Source: Microbacterium dauci (GTDB lineage: Bacteria > Actinomycetota > Actinomycetes > Actinomycetales > Microbacteriaceae). Taken from it: a DNA stretch of 64,000 nucleotides. Position numbers and translations under genes: made by a program. Positions 43,204 through 52,059 of the stretch are shown piece by piece. The DNA lies in NCBI RefSeq assembly GCF_030065535.1, contig NZ_JASJND010000006.1, forward strand, positions 248,001 through 312,000. The letters are read 5' to 3'. How positions within the stretch are numbered: the stretch's first letter is position 1; the number at the start of each line of letters is the position of its first letter. The notes under the pieces were generated by a model, which worked only from the letters and a program-made list of their open reading frames with translations, had not been told where the DNA came from and made no database searches.

Positions 43204-44253
43204 TCAGCCCGCCGTCGGGAACCCCGCGTCCAGCACCGCGGCCGAGGGTCCGCCGGCCACGCCGGTGGTCGAGCCCCGTACGACGAGTCGGGGCTTGATG
43301 CTGAGCGTGATGGGTTCGATGTCGGGCTGGTCGAAGTGTCGGAGGAGGAGCTCCACGGCGACGCGGCCCTGCTCGCGCGGAACCTGCCGCAGTGTGGTGA
43401 GGGCGAACATCTCGGCGTTGACGTGGTCGTCGATGCCGATGACGCTGAGCGCCGACGGCACGAGGATGCCGAGCCGGCGCGCCGCGATGATCGCGCCGAT
43501 CGCCACCTCGTCGCACGCCGCGACGATCGCGGTGGGGCGCCGGGTCGCGTCGCCCAGCAAATCGACCGCGGCGGCGTAGCCCGCGGGCATCGACAGTTCG
43601 GCGGGCGTGCGGGCGATGGCGGACTCGAGCCCTGTCCGTCGCATCTCGGCCTCGTACCCCGCGAACCGAGCCGATTCGACGTGCGGCCAGTGGGTGGCAT
43701 CCGTCCCGCCGAGGAACGCGATGTCGCGGTGGCCGAGTTCGACCAGATGTGCCGTGGCGAGGGATGCCGCGTGGGCGTCGTCGAGGGTCACGACACTCGT
43801 CGTGCGCTGCGTGCCGATGACGCCCACGACCGGCTTGCCGAGGCCCACGAGTGCATCGAGCTCGCTCTCGGCGGGCTCGAGGCCGACGGCGATGAGACCG
43901 TCGAACCGCTTGCGGGCGAGGAACTCCTCGAACACGCGGCGCCGGTTCTCGCTGCCCGGCGTCGCGTCGTACAGCGTCAGGTCGAGTCCGGCTTCGAGGA
44001 GCGCGACCTGAATGCCCTCGAGCACCTCGGCGAAGAACCACCGGTTCACGTGCGGCATGATCACGCCGACGTTGCGCGTGCGCCCGGTGGCGAGGCTGAC
44101 TGCGCTCGTCGAGGGGACGTAGCCGAGCGCGGATGCCGCGGCGCGCACCCGATCGCGGGTGTCGTCCGACACCGAACCGATCCCGCTGAGCGCGCGGCTG
44201 GCCGTCGCCTTCGATACGCCGGCGCGGGCGGCGACATCCGAGATGCCCACCAT
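43204..44253 (-). CDS. LacI family transcriptional regulator
   Basis: 349 residues from the ATG at 44253 (AGAGGAACG upstream). The LacI helix-turn-helix is complete: GISDVAARAGVSKATASRALSG, then the hinge ALGYVPSTSAVSLATGRT (key VSKATASRAL). The periplasmic-binding-like sensor domain covers about 60-340 (NVGVIMPHVNRWFFAEVLEGI, DGLIAVGLEP, HRDIAFLGG, VIGIDDHVNAEMF). It is divergent from a sugar ABC importer and, with three operator-like palindromes in between, should repress that operon until sugar is present. Confidence 0.92.
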   Translation of the reverse strand: MVGISDVAARAGVSKATASRALSGIGSVSDDTRDRVRAAASALGYVPSTSAVSLATGRTRNVGVIMPHVNRWFFAEVLEGIQVALLEAGLDLTLYDATPGSENRRRVFEEFLARKRFDGLIAVGLEPAESELDALVGLGKPVVGVIGTQRTTSVVTLDDAHAASLATAHLVELGHRDIAFLGGTDATHWPHVESARFAGYEAEMRRTGLESAIARTPAELSMPAGYAAAVDLLGDATRRPTAIVAACDEVAIGAIIAARRLGILVPSALSVIGIDDHVNAEMFALTTLRQVPREQGRVAVELLLRHFDQPDIEPITLSIKPRLVVRGSTTGVAGGPSAAVLDAGFPTAG

Positions 44254-44309
44254 GTGTTGCTCGTTCCTCTCTGAACGGGTCGAGAGTACCGCGCCCGGCG
44301 ACAAAGTGG

Positions 44310-44433
44310 AACCGGTTACGACGGGAGCGCTCCCACTCGGGAGATATCGGATTGATCACGACCGCGAATTCTCGCGATTCGATGATTGTGTCGGGACGGT
44401 GCTTGCCCCTACGGTGTTCTGGAAGCGGTTCCA
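44310..44433. promoter_or_regulatory. LacI-type operators and promoter of the sugar importer
   Basis: Palindromes AACCGGTT (44310-44317), GGGAGCGCTCCC (44323-44334) and TGGAAGCGGTTCCA (44420-44433). The second equals the core of the Streptomyces CebR box (TGGGAGCGCTCCCA). A possible promoter is TTGTGT (44386-44391) with TACGGT (44410-44415), 18 bp apart, putting the third palindrome at the transcription start. Confidence 0.6.
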
Positions 44434-44503
44434 GTGCAGCCCGATTCTTCTCGACCGGATGTGCTGGGGCCAGGTTCCGCACCACTCAACGAGGAGGATC
44501 CAC

Positions 44504-45859
44504 ATGAACTACGTGCGACGGGGCCGCGCCGGCCTCGCCATTGCGGCACTGGGAGTCGCAGCACTGTCCCTGGCAGCGTGTACCGGAGGCGGCGATCCCG
44601 CGCCCGAGCCCGGCGACGCGGACTGCGCTGAGTACGAGGCGTACGGCACGCACGACGGCGAGACCGTCGAGGTCTACACGACGATCCAGGGCGTCGAGCT
44701 CGACGCGATGGTCACGACCTTCGACACGTTCTCGGCCTGCACCGGCATCACGGTCGACGTCGTCGGCACGCAGGAGGCCGAGACGCAGATCAACGTCCGC
44801 GCCGCCGCCGGTGACGCGCCCGAGCTGATGATCATCCCGCAGCCCGGTCTGCTGCAGCGCCTCGTCGCCGACGGCTACGTGCTGCCCGCGGCATCCACCG
44901 TCGAAGACAACGTCGACGAGTTCTGGTCGGAGTCGTGGAAGGGCTACGGCACCGTCGACGGCACCTTCTACTCGGCACCGCTCATGGCGAGCGTCAAGGG
45001 CTGGATCTGGTACTCGCCGGCTGAGTTCGCCGAGAAGGGCATTGAAGTCCCCGAGACGTGGGACGAGCTCATGGACATCACCGAGCAGCTCGCATCCGAG
45101 AGCGACTCGCAGACGTACCGCCCGTGGTGCGTCGGCTTCGGCTCGGGTGACGCGACCGGCTGGCCGGGCACCGACTGGGTCGAAGACCTCGTCCTGCGCA
45201 TGGCCGGACCCGAGGCGTACGACCAGTGGGTCGCCGGGGAACTGAAGTTCAGCGATCCCGAGATCCGTCAGGCGTTCGACGCGGTCGGTGAGATCCTCCT
45301 CAACGAGGACTACGTCAACGGCGGCTTCGGTGGTGTCGAGTCGATCGTCTCGACCACGTTCAATGACGGTGGTCTGCCGATCCTGGACGGCAACTGCTCG
45401 ATGCACCACCAGGCCTCGTTCTACGAGGCGCAGTGGCCCGAGGGCACGACGGTCGCTCCCGACGGTGACGTCTGGGCGTTCCTGACCCCGAAGACCGACC
45501 CGGCAGCCGGTGACGCGGTCACCGGTGGTGGCGAGTTCGTGGCGAAGTTCGTCGAGGGTGAGGCGGTCGACGCCGTCCAGACCTTCATGTCGAGCGACAC
45601 CTGGGCGAACCTCCGCGTCGAGCTCGGCGGCGTCATCAGCGCCAACAAGGGCCTCGACGCGTCGCTGGCCGGCAGCGAGCTCGGTCGCGCGGCGATCGAG
45701 ATCCTGCAGGCCGAGGACACCGTCTTCGCGTTCGACGGCTCCGACCTCATGCCCGCCGCTGTCGGCACCAGCTCGTTCTGGACCGGCATGAACGACTGGG
45801 TGGTCGGCACCATCTCGACCGACGAGCTCGTCGAGTACATCGACAGCACGTACCCGTAA
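44504..45859 (+). CDS. Sugar ABC transporter substrate-binding lipoprotein
   Basis: 451 residues. Signal peptide with lipobox LAAC (Cys about 26). The mature protein is an SBP family 1 domain (VEVYTTIQGVELDAMVTTFD, VVGTQEAETQINVRAAAGDAPELMIIPQPGLL, GGFGGVESIVSTTFNDGG, MHHQASFYEAQWPEGT). It resembles alpha-glucoside binding proteins (AglE-like), but the sugar cannot be fixed from sequence. GAGGAGG precedes the ATG. A long hairpin separates it from the first permease gene, as in many importers where binding protein is made in excess. Confidence 0.9.
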   Translation: MNYVRRGRAGLAIAALGVAALSLAACTGGGDPAPEPGDADCAEYEAYGTHDGETVEVYTTIQGVELDAMVTTFDTFSACTGITVDVVGTQEAETQINVRAAAGDAPELMIIPQPGLLQRLVADGYVLPAASTVEDNVDEFWSESWKGYGTVDGTFYSAPLMASVKGWIWYSPAEFAEKGIEVPETWDELMDITEQLASESDSQTYRPWCVGFGSGDATGWPGTDWVEDLVLRMAGPEAYDQWVAGELKFSDPEIRQAFDAVGEILLNEDYVNGGFGGVESIVSTTFNDGGLPILDGNCSMHHQASFYEAQWPEGTTVAPDGDVWAFLTPKTDPAAGDAVTGGGEFVAKFVEGEAVDAVQTFMSSDTWANLRVELGGVISANKGLDASLAGSELGRAAIEILQAEDTVFAFDGSDLMPAAVGTSSFWTGMNDWVVGTISTDELVEYIDSTYP

Positions 45860-45913
45860 GTCGGCACGTCGACTCGGCGGGCGTCCGGAGCACCGGGCGC
45901 CCGCCGAGCCGAC
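45860..45913 (+). terminator. Intercistronic hairpin after the sugar-binding protein gene
   Basis: 11-bp arms CTCGGCGGGCG (45873-45883) / CGCCCGCCGAG (45898-45908), extended by an outer GTCGGC/GCCGAC pair, immediately after the stop codon. Confidence 0.65.
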
Positions 45914-45956
45914 ACCGCGCGCTTCGCGCACACGGACACTACGAAGGGAAGTGCCC

Positions 45957-45998
45957 ATGTCGGTCCTGCCTGTTCCGGAGGTGCGCGCATGCGCGTGA
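45957..45998 (+). CDS. Possible 13-residue ORF overlapping the permease start
   Basis: ATG at 45957 behind AAGGGAAG encodes MSVLPVPEVRACA and ends with TGA at 45996-45998, overlapping the permease ATG (45989) by 10 bp. It could couple translation of the permease. The GGAGGTGC site for the permease lies inside it. It may equally be chance. Confidence 0.3.
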   Translation: MSVLPVPEVRACA

Positions 45999-46969
45999 AC
46001 TTCTGGGTTGATCTCTGGGAGAAGTTCGGAGTCCTCGTCATCGGTCTCGCCGCGTTCGCAGCGGTGATCGGACTCGTCCTCTTCCTCGCCGATCGCACGC
46101 CGAAGAAGGCGCGCGACATCGTACAACTGCTCGTCTTCCTGCTGCCGGCGCTCGTGCTGCTGGGCATCGGGCTCGTCTACCCCGCGCTCCGCACCGGGTA
46201 CCTCGCATTCACGGACCGCCGTGGCGAGTTCATCGGGATCGAGAACTTCGTCTGGATGTTCACGCAGCCGGACATCCTCATCACGCTCGGCAACACACTG
46301 CTGTGGGTCGTGCTGGTGCCGACGGTCTCGACGCTCGTCGGGCTCGCGTACGCCGTCTTCATCGACAAGTCGGCGGGCGAGAAGGTCCTGAAGTCGCTGG
46401 TGTTCCTGCCGATGGCGATCTCGTTCGTCGGTGCCGGCATCATCTGGCGCTTCGTGTACGAATACCGAGCCGAGGGCTTCGAGCAGATCGGCATCCTGAA
46501 CCAGGTCGTCGTCTGGCTGGGAGGCGAGCCGCAGCAGTGGCTCATCAACTCCCCGCTGAACAACGTGTTCCTCATCATCGTCATGATCTGGATCCAGACC
46601 GGTTTCGCGATGGTCCTGCTCTCCGCGGCGATCAAGGCCGTGCCGGTCGAGCACCTCGAGGCGGCACGCCTCGACGGCGCGAACGCGTGGCAGCAGTTCA
46701 CGAACGTGACGGTGCCCTCGATCCGCGGCACGCTCGTGGTCGTCGTGACCACGATCACGATCGCGACGCTCAAGGTGTTCGACATCGTCCGCGCCATGAC
46801 TGGTGGAAACTTCAACACCTCCGTCATCGCGAACGAGATGTACACGCAGGCGTTCAACCGCGGCGAGTTCGGCAAGGGCTCGGCGCTCGCGCTGGTCCTG
46901 TTCGTGATGGTGCTGCCGATCGTGATCTACAACATCCGAGTGATGCGCAAGCAGAAGGAGGTGCGCTGA
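45989..46969 (+). CDS. Sugar ABC transporter permease, MalF-type
   Basis: 326 residues with about eight membrane segments, including two before the transport core. The EAA loop reads EHLEAARLDGANAWQQFTNVTVP (key EAARLDGANAWQQF). It forms the channel with the next permease. GGAGGTGC is 5 nt before the ATG. The stop overlaps the following start (TGATG). Confidence 0.92.
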   Translation: MRVNFWVDLWEKFGVLVIGLAAFAAVIGLVLFLADRTPKKARDIVQLLVFLLPALVLLGIGLVYPALRTGYLAFTDRRGEFIGIENFVWMFTQPDILITLGNTLLWVVLVPTVSTLVGLAYAVFIDKSAGEKVLKSLVFLPMAISFVGAGIIWRFVYEYRAEGFEQIGILNQVVVWLGGEPQQWLINSPLNNVFLIIVMIWIQTGFAMVLLSAAIKAVPVEHLEAARLDGANAWQQFTNVTVPSIRGTLVVVVTTITIATLKVFDIVRAMTGGNFNTSVIANEMYTQAFNRGEFGKGSALALVLFVMVLPIVIYNIRVMRKQKEVR

Positions 46970-47901
46970 TGAGCGTGGCACCGACCACCACACCGGCCAC
47001 CGATCCTCGCAACGACAGGGTCGTGGAGCCGAGCAAGACCAAGCGGGTCAAGCAGCGCCTCACCTCGCGCTGGGCGACGGCTGCGGCGCTCGTCATCGCG
47101 GTGATCTGGACGATCCCCACGTTCGGGTTGTTCGTCAGTTCGTTCCGCCCCGCCGCCGACATCCGGTCGTCAGGCTGGTGGACGATCTTCACGAATCCGG
47201 CGGTGACCCTCGACAACTACGCCGAGGTGCTCTTCGTGTCGGGGGCGTCGAGCGCGAACCTGGGCTCGTACTTCGTGAACTCGCTCGTGATCGCGATCCC
47301 GTCGGCACTGTTCCCGATCGCGCTCGGGGCGATGGCGGCGTACGCACTCTCGTGGATCCGCTTCCGCGGCGCATCGGTGATCTTCATCATCATCTTCGCG
47401 CTGCAGATCGTGCCGCTGCAGATGGCCCTCATTCCGCTGCTGCAGATCTTCTCGCAGAACCTCGGCATCAGCGGCACCTTCCCGGCGGTCTGGATCGCGC
47501 ACACGATCTTCGGCCTGCCGCTGGTGACGTTCCTGCTGCACAACTTCATCGCTGAGATCCCCGGTGAAGTCATCGAGGCCGCGCGGGTCGACGGTGCCGG
47601 ACACACCCAGATCTTCTTCCGCATCATCATCCCGCTGTCGGTCCCGGCGCTCGCGAGCATCGGCATCTTCCAGTTCCTGTGGGTGTGGAACGACCTGCTC
47701 GTGGCGCTCGTCTTCTCGGGCGGCACGATCGACGTCGCGCCGCTCACGCAGCGCCTCGCCGAGATGGTCGGCAACTTCGGGCGGAACACGCACCTGCTGC
47801 CGGCGGGCGCGTTCATCTCGCTCATCGTGCCGCTGATCGTGTTCTTCGGTCTCCAGCGCTACTTCGTGCGTGGCCTGCTGGCCGGTTCGACGAAGGGCTG
47901 A
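46969..47901 (+). CDS. Sugar ABC transporter permease, MalG-type
   Basis: 310 residues with six membrane segments and a polar N-terminal tail of about 35 residues. The EAA loop is EVIEAARVDGAGHTQIFFRIIIP (key EAARVDGAGHTQIFF). It is translationally coupled to the MalF-type gene through TGATG. No ATPase gene follows; a 17-bp-stem terminator ends the operon, so the transporter probably borrows a shared MsiK-like ATPase encoded elsewhere, a known arrangement in actinobacteria. Confidence 0.92.
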   Translation: MSVAPTTTPATDPRNDRVVEPSKTKRVKQRLTSRWATAAALVIAVIWTIPTFGLFVSSFRPAADIRSSGWWTIFTNPAVTLDNYAEVLFVSGASSANLGSYFVNSLVIAIPSALFPIALGAMAAYALSWIRFRGASVIFIIIFALQIVPLQMALIPLLQIFSQNLGISGTFPAVWIAHTIFGLPLVTFLLHNFIAEIPGEVIEAARVDGAGHTQIFFRIIIPLSVPALASIGIFQFLWVWNDLLVALVFSGGTIDVAPLTQRLAEMVGNFGRNTHLLPAGAFISLIVPLIVFFGLQRYFVRGLLAGSTKG

Positions 47902-47913
47902 GCCCGGACTGAC

Positions 47914-47952
47914 GACGAAGGGGATGCCGCAGCGCGCGGCATCCCCTTCGTC
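47914..47952. terminator. Bidirectional terminator after the sugar importer
   Basis: Perfect 17-bp arms, 47914-47930 (starts GACGAAGGGGATG) and 47936-47952, five-base loop AGCGC; lies between convergent genes. Confidence 0.85.
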
Positions 47953-47966
47953 ATGTCTCCGGCGGA

Positions 47967-48665
47967 TCAGCCGCAGTCGAAGCGCTCCTGCATCGAGGTC
48001 ATCGCGTCGATCTCGAACGTCTGCGCCTGCTTCATGCGCTCCGCGACCGCGAGGGTGCGCTCGTCGGAGCCGAGCTCGAGGACGGCATCGGCCATCGGGA
48101 TCGCGCCCTCATGGTGGCGGATCATGAGCGTGAGGAACTGGCACTGCGCATCGTTCCCGGTCGCGGCGCGGAGGTCTGCGAGTTCCTGCTCGGATGCCAT
48201 GCCCATGGCCTCCCGCATCTCCTCGTCGGTCATCGGCTCGGCGTCGGTGCCGCCGTGCTCGTGCCCGCTGTCTGCGGCATCCATCCAGGCCATCGGCTCG
48301 CCGTACTGAGGGAGTCCCCACTGCACGAGCCAGTCGTACATCTCGCCACGCTGGGCGGACTGACCGGTGGCGATGTCGTAGGCGAGGGACCGGAGCTGCT
48401 CGTCGTCGGTCTTCGCATACATCGTCATCGCCATGTCGACCGCCTGTGCGTGGTGCACCTGCATGTCACGCGCGAACCCCGCTTCGGCGGAGTCATCGGT
48501 CGGCGACCCGCCGAGGACGCCGAAGGTCGAGAACCGCCCGATCGCGAACGCGATGCCGGCGATCGCGAGCGCGACGAGGAGCAGGACCCACCACGGCGGG
48601 AGGGTGCGCTCCTCGGCGAGCTCGGGGACCTCGGCGAGGTCGTCGCCGTCCGCGGTGGCGGTCAC
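47967..48665 (-). CDS. DUF305 domain protein, membrane-anchored
   Basis: 232 residues. One membrane segment (about 24-44, PPWWVLLLVALAIAGIAFAI) leaves the C-terminal domain outside. The DUF305 hallmarks are MQVHHAQAVDMAMTMY and LMIRHHEGAIPMADAV, each with paired His and nearby Met, plus a Met-rich stretch EPMTDEEMREAMGMA; these look like copper-binding side chains. The GTG start overlaps the upstream DUF3105 stop (GTGA). Function of the family is not established; copper handling is the usual suggestion. Confidence 0.85.
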   Translation of the reverse strand: MTATADGDDLAEVPELAEERTLPPWWVLLLVALAIAGIAFAIGRFSTFGVLGGSPTDDSAEAGFARDMQVHHAQAVDMAMTMYAKTDDEQLRSLAYDIATGQSAQRGEMYDWLVQWGLPQYGEPMAWMDAADSGHEHGGTDAEPMTDEEMREAMGMASEQELADLRAATGNDAQCQFLTLMIRHHEGAIPMADAVLELGSDERTLAVAERMKQAQTFEIDAMTSMQERFDCG

Positions 48666-49372
48666 TGCCGACCGGGGCCCTCGACCGCTCCGGAGCAGGC
48701 AGCGCCGGGCTCGGGCCCGTTGACGTTGCGCCAGTAGGCGCGCAGGAACTCGCCGATCCGCTCGTCGTCGGCGGAGTCGACCTTGATCTGGGCGTCCCAG
48801 GCGCTGACGGCGATCGGGGTGTCCATGTCCTCGTAGGGGGCGAGGATCGTGTAGCTCGAGGGCAGCTGGGCCTTCAGCGCCGACACCTCGGCGTCGTCGA
48901 CCTGGGCCGGGTCGTACGCGACCCAGATCGCGCCGTGCTCGAGCGAGTGGACCGCGTTGATGTTGGGGACCGGCTCGGAGTAGACACCGCAGTTCAGCCA
49001 CGCGGCGTTGTGGTCGCCACCGGCAGGCGGCGTCTGCTCGTAGTCGACTTCGCCCTCGACGTGGTTGGCGGTGTGGTCGTAGGTCTCGATGCCCTCGATG
49101 GCCGACCCGTCGCCGTCGCCGCGGTCGATGCTCACGGGGCGGGGCGTGAAGATGACGGATGCCACGACGAGGGCGATCACGGTGACCGCGGCGGCGCCGC
49201 CGACGATCCACCACGTGGCCTTCGTGCGTTTGCGCTTGGCGAGCTGCCGCTGGTACTCGGCGAGCTTCTGCTGCTTCTGCTGCTCGCGCTGCTGCTTGAC
49301 GGTCAGGTTGATGTCGGCCTGCGTGGCGGGGTTGCCACTCTGACGCTTGCCGGACGGCGGGTTCGGGGTCAT
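48662..49372 (-). CDS. DUF3105 domain protein, membrane-anchored
   Basis: 236 residues. A Gln/Lys-rich cytosolic N-terminus (about 18-50) precedes one membrane segment (about 53-75). The outer domain has the DUF3105 motifs PPAGGDHNAAWLNCGVY and INAVHSLEHGAIWVAYDP, with His and Cys residues that could bind metal. It is first in an operon with the DUF305 gene, an association I recall from other actinobacteria. A TAGAAT -10 box is at 49421-49426 (minus strand), about 50 bp upstream. Confidence 0.85.
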   Translation of the reverse strand: MTPNPPSGKRQSGNPATQADINLTVKQQREQQKQQKLAEYQRQLAKRKRTKATWWIVGGAAAVTVIALVVASVIFTPRPVSIDRGDGDGSAIEGIETYDHTANHVEGEVDYEQTPPAGGDHNAAWLNCGVYSEPVPNINAVHSLEHGAIWVAYDPAQVDDAEVSALKAQLPSSYTILAPYEDMDTPIAVSAWDAQIKVDSADDERIGEFLRAYWRNVNGPEPGAACSGAVEGPGRQ

Positions 49373-49532
49373 GGAATGATCTCGTTCTCGGGAGGGCGGC
49401 GCTGGTGCGCGGTCGCCTCGATTCTATGCGGCGGCATGTGCTGCGGGCCTGGGAAGTCGCGTGGGTACGGCTGGTTCATAGGGAGCGGTGTTTCGGCTGA
49501 CACGCGAGCTGCGCCTCGGGCATGATGTCAGG

Positions 49533-50180
49533 ATGAGCCGCCCCGCCGACGACCACGTGATCAGCATCGGACTGCGGATGGCGATCGTCGGCGGCGTGAT
49601 GCTGCTGGCGGCGATCGGGATCGGCATCGCGACGGCGGTGACCGACTCCGATCTCATCGACCTCGACGCGTGGTGGAACGCGTACGTGACGACCTTCCTC
49701 CCCGGCTTCCGGGACGTGTCGTTCTTCATGAACACAGTAGGCGCGGGTGTCGTCGGGACGTATGTCGTCCCGCTCGCGGGTGCCGCGCTGCTCGCGCTCG
49801 CCCGCCGACCGTGGGGTGCGGTCTTCTTCCTTGCGGCTTCGGTCGTCGGCGCGCTCGTGGTGCAGGTGCTGAAGGGGATCTTCGGCAGGGTGCGACCCGA
49901 AGAGATGCTCGTGATCTCGGACCATGGCTCGTATCCGTCGGGTCACACCGCGAATGCGGCTGTGATCGCGACGGTCGCCGTGATCGTGTTCCCGCGTGTC
50001 TGGGTGGCGCTGATCGGCTTCGCGTGGGTCGTGCTGATGGCGTTCAGCCGGACACAGGTCCACGCGCACTGGCTCAGCGACACCTTCGGTGCGGCGACCC
50101 TCGGCGTCGCGACGACCCTGCTCGTCGCCGCCGCACTCGTCGTGCCGGTGACCGGTGAACGGGAGCGAATCGCTCGCTAG
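49533..50180 (+). CDS. PAP2 superfamily membrane phosphatase
   Basis: 215 residues with about six membrane segments. The three PAP2 motifs are intact: KGIFGRVRPEE (KX6RP-like), YPSGHTAN (PSGH) and SRTQVHAHWLSD (SRX5HX3D). It should remove phosphate from a lipid phosphate such as undecaprenyl diphosphate or phosphatidate at the outer face of the membrane. The ATG at 49533 follows CATGAT by 6 nt; the longer frame from GTG 49488 is possible. Only 10 bp separate it from the HerA-like gene. Confidence 0.88.
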   Translation: MSRPADDHVISIGLRMAIVGGVMLLAAIGIGIATAVTDSDLIDLDAWWNAYVTTFLPGFRDVSFFMNTVGAGVVGTYVVPLAGAALLALARRPWGAVFFLAASVVGALVVQVLKGIFGRVRPEEMLVISDHGSYPSGHTANAAVIATVAVIVFPRVWVALIGFAWVVLMAFSRTQVHAHWLSDTFGAATLGVATTLLVAAALVVPVTGERERIAR

Positions 50181-50183
50181 GCT
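50178..50183 (+). promoter_or_regulatory. -10 box (TAGGCT) for leaderless HerA-like mRNA
   Basis: TAGGCT spans the PAP2 gene's stop codon; 7 nt later comes ATG at 50191. Confidence 0.5.
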
Positions 50184-50190
50184 GGGCGCC

Positions 50191-52059
50191 ATGACCGCGC
50201 CCGATGATGTCGCAGCAGCCGAACTCGCCCGCCTCGAAGCGGAGGCCGCTGCGGCGGAAGCGGCGCTGAAGCTGGCGCAGGCGCAGGCGGCGCTCGCCGC
50301 CGCGCGGGCCGCCGCTGCCAAGGGTGGGGTCGTGCCGGATGCCGCGGACACTGCACCCGAGTCGGCGGCCGAGGCAGCCGTCGCACCGGCCGCAGACGTG
50401 CCCGCGCCTGCATCAGCACCGGCATCCGGGGACGGTCCTCTCGACGCCGACGAGGTCGCGAAGATCGTCGCGGGGTACACGTTCCAGGACGCCACGCTCG
50501 ACCTCGGCGCCCTCGTGAACGGCGACCCGGTCGCGACGGCGCAGATTCGCATCCCGCTGGCGATGACCAACCGGCACGGGCTCGTCGCCGGTGCGACCGG
50601 CACGGGCAAGACCCGCACCCTGCAGGGCCTCGCCGAGCAGCTCGCCGCGAAAGGCGTCCCCGTGTTCGCCGCCGACATCAAGGGTGATCTCACGGGCGTC
50701 GCGACGGCGGGGGAGCCGAACGAGAAGCTCCTCGCGCGGACGGTCGCCATCGGGCAGGACTGGCAGCCCGCGGCATCCGTCACCGAGTACTTCGCGCTCG
50801 GCGGCGTCGGCAAGGGCGTCCCGGTCCGAGCGACCGTCAGCGGCTTCGGTCCGCTGCTGCTCAGCAAGGTGCTGGGGCTCAACGAGACGCAGGAATCGAG
50901 CCTCGGGCTCGTGTTCCACTACGCCGACGAGCATGGGCTCGCGCTCGTCGACCTCGCCGACCTGCGCGCGGTGCTCAGCTACCTCACGAGCGACGAGGGC
51001 AAGCCCGAGCTGAAGGAGCTCGGTGGGCTGTCGTCCGCGACGGCCGGTGTGATCCTGCGCGAGCTCATCACCTTCGCCGACGGCGGTGCCGACGTGTTCT
51101 TCGGCGAGCCGGAGTTCGACGTGCGCGACTTCCTGCGCACGGCCCCCGACGGTCGCGGCGTGCTGTCGCTGCTCGAGGTGCCGGGCGTCGCCGACAAACC
51201 GGAGCTGTTCTCGACGTTCCTCATGTACCTGCTCGCGGAGCTGTTCGAGATCCTCCCCGAGGTCGGCGACCTCGACAAGCCGAAGCTCGTCTTCTTCTTC
51301 GACGAGGCGCACCTCCTCTTCAATGGGGCGTCGAAGGCGTTCACCGACGCGATCGTGCAGACGGTGCGGCTCATCCGCTCGAAGGGCGTCGGCGTCTTCT
51401 TCGTGACGCAGACGCCGAAGGACGTGCCCTCCGACGTGCTCGGACAGCTCGGCTCGCGCATCCAGCACGCGCTCCGCGCCTTCACCCCCGACGACGCGAA
51501 AGCATTGCGTGCCACGGTCGGCACCTACCCGAAGTCGGGCTACGACCTCGAGCGGGTGCTGCAGGAGCTCGGCACCGGTGAGGCGATCGTCACGGTGATG
51601 AGCGAGAAGGGTGCGCCGACGCCGGTCGCGTGGACCCGGCTGCGCGCGCCGCAGGGGCTCATGTCGCCGACACCCGAGCCCGCGATCGTCGCCGCCGTGA
51701 AGGCATCGCCGCTGCTCGCGAAGTACGGCACCGCGATCGACCGCGAATCGGCGCGCGAGCTCCTCGCCGCGAAGATGGCCGAAGCGGATGCCGCCGCTGC
51801 CGCGGTCAAGGCAGCCGCCGAGAAGGCGAAGACCGACGCCGAGCTCGCGAAGCAGCAGGCCGCGATCGACAAGGCGAAGGAGAAGGCCGAGCGCGACGCG
51901 CAGAAGGAGTACGACCGGCTCCTGAAGAAGACCGCCGGCACGACCCGCACGACCCGCCGCGCCGAGAAGTCGCCGCTCGAGCAGATCCTCGGTTCGAAGA
52001 CGACGCAGACGATCCTCTCCGGGGTGATCCGCGGCGTCTTCGGGAATGGACGTCGTTGA
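50191..52059 (+). CDS. HerA-like (DUF853) P-loop ATPase
   Basis: 622 residues. An Ala/Glu helical N-terminus and Pro/Ala linker (about 1-95) lead to the ATPase core: Walker A AGATGTGKTRTL, FAADIKGDLTGVA, Walker B LVFFFDEAHLLFNGA, GVGVFFVTQTPKDVPSDVL and LGSRIQHALRAF. A C-terminal Lys/Ala/Glu coiled coil (about 530-600) follows. It belongs to the DUF853/helicase HerA domain family with DNA-translocase relatives, but no NurA nuclease is adjacent and the biological role is unknown. Stop and next start overlap (TGATG). Confidence 0.85.
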   Translation: MTAPDDVAAAELARLEAEAAAAEAALKLAQAQAALAAARAAAAKGGVVPDAADTAPESAAEAAVAPAADVPAPASAPASGDGPLDADEVAKIVAGYTFQDATLDLGALVNGDPVATAQIRIPLAMTNRHGLVAGATGTGKTRTLQGLAEQLAAKGVPVFAADIKGDLTGVATAGEPNEKLLARTVAIGQDWQPAASVTEYFALGGVGKGVPVRATVSGFGPLLLSKVLGLNETQESSLGLVFHYADEHGLALVDLADLRAVLSYLTSDEGKPELKELGGLSSATAGVILRELITFADGGADVFFGEPEFDVRDFLRTAPDGRGVLSLLEVPGVADKPELFSTFLMYLLAELFEILPEVGDLDKPKLVFFFDEAHLLFNGASKAFTDAIVQTVRLIRSKGVGVFFVTQTPKDVPSDVLGQLGSRIQHALRAFTPDDAKALRATVGTYPKSGYDLERVLQELGTGEAIVTVMSEKGAPTPVAWTRLRAPQGLMSPTPEPAIVAAVKASPLLAKYGTAIDRESARELLAAKMAEADAAAAAVKAAAEKAKTDAELAKQQAAIDKAKEKAERDAQKEYDRLLKKTAGTTRTTRRAEKSPLEQILGSKTTQTILSGVIRGVFGNGRR

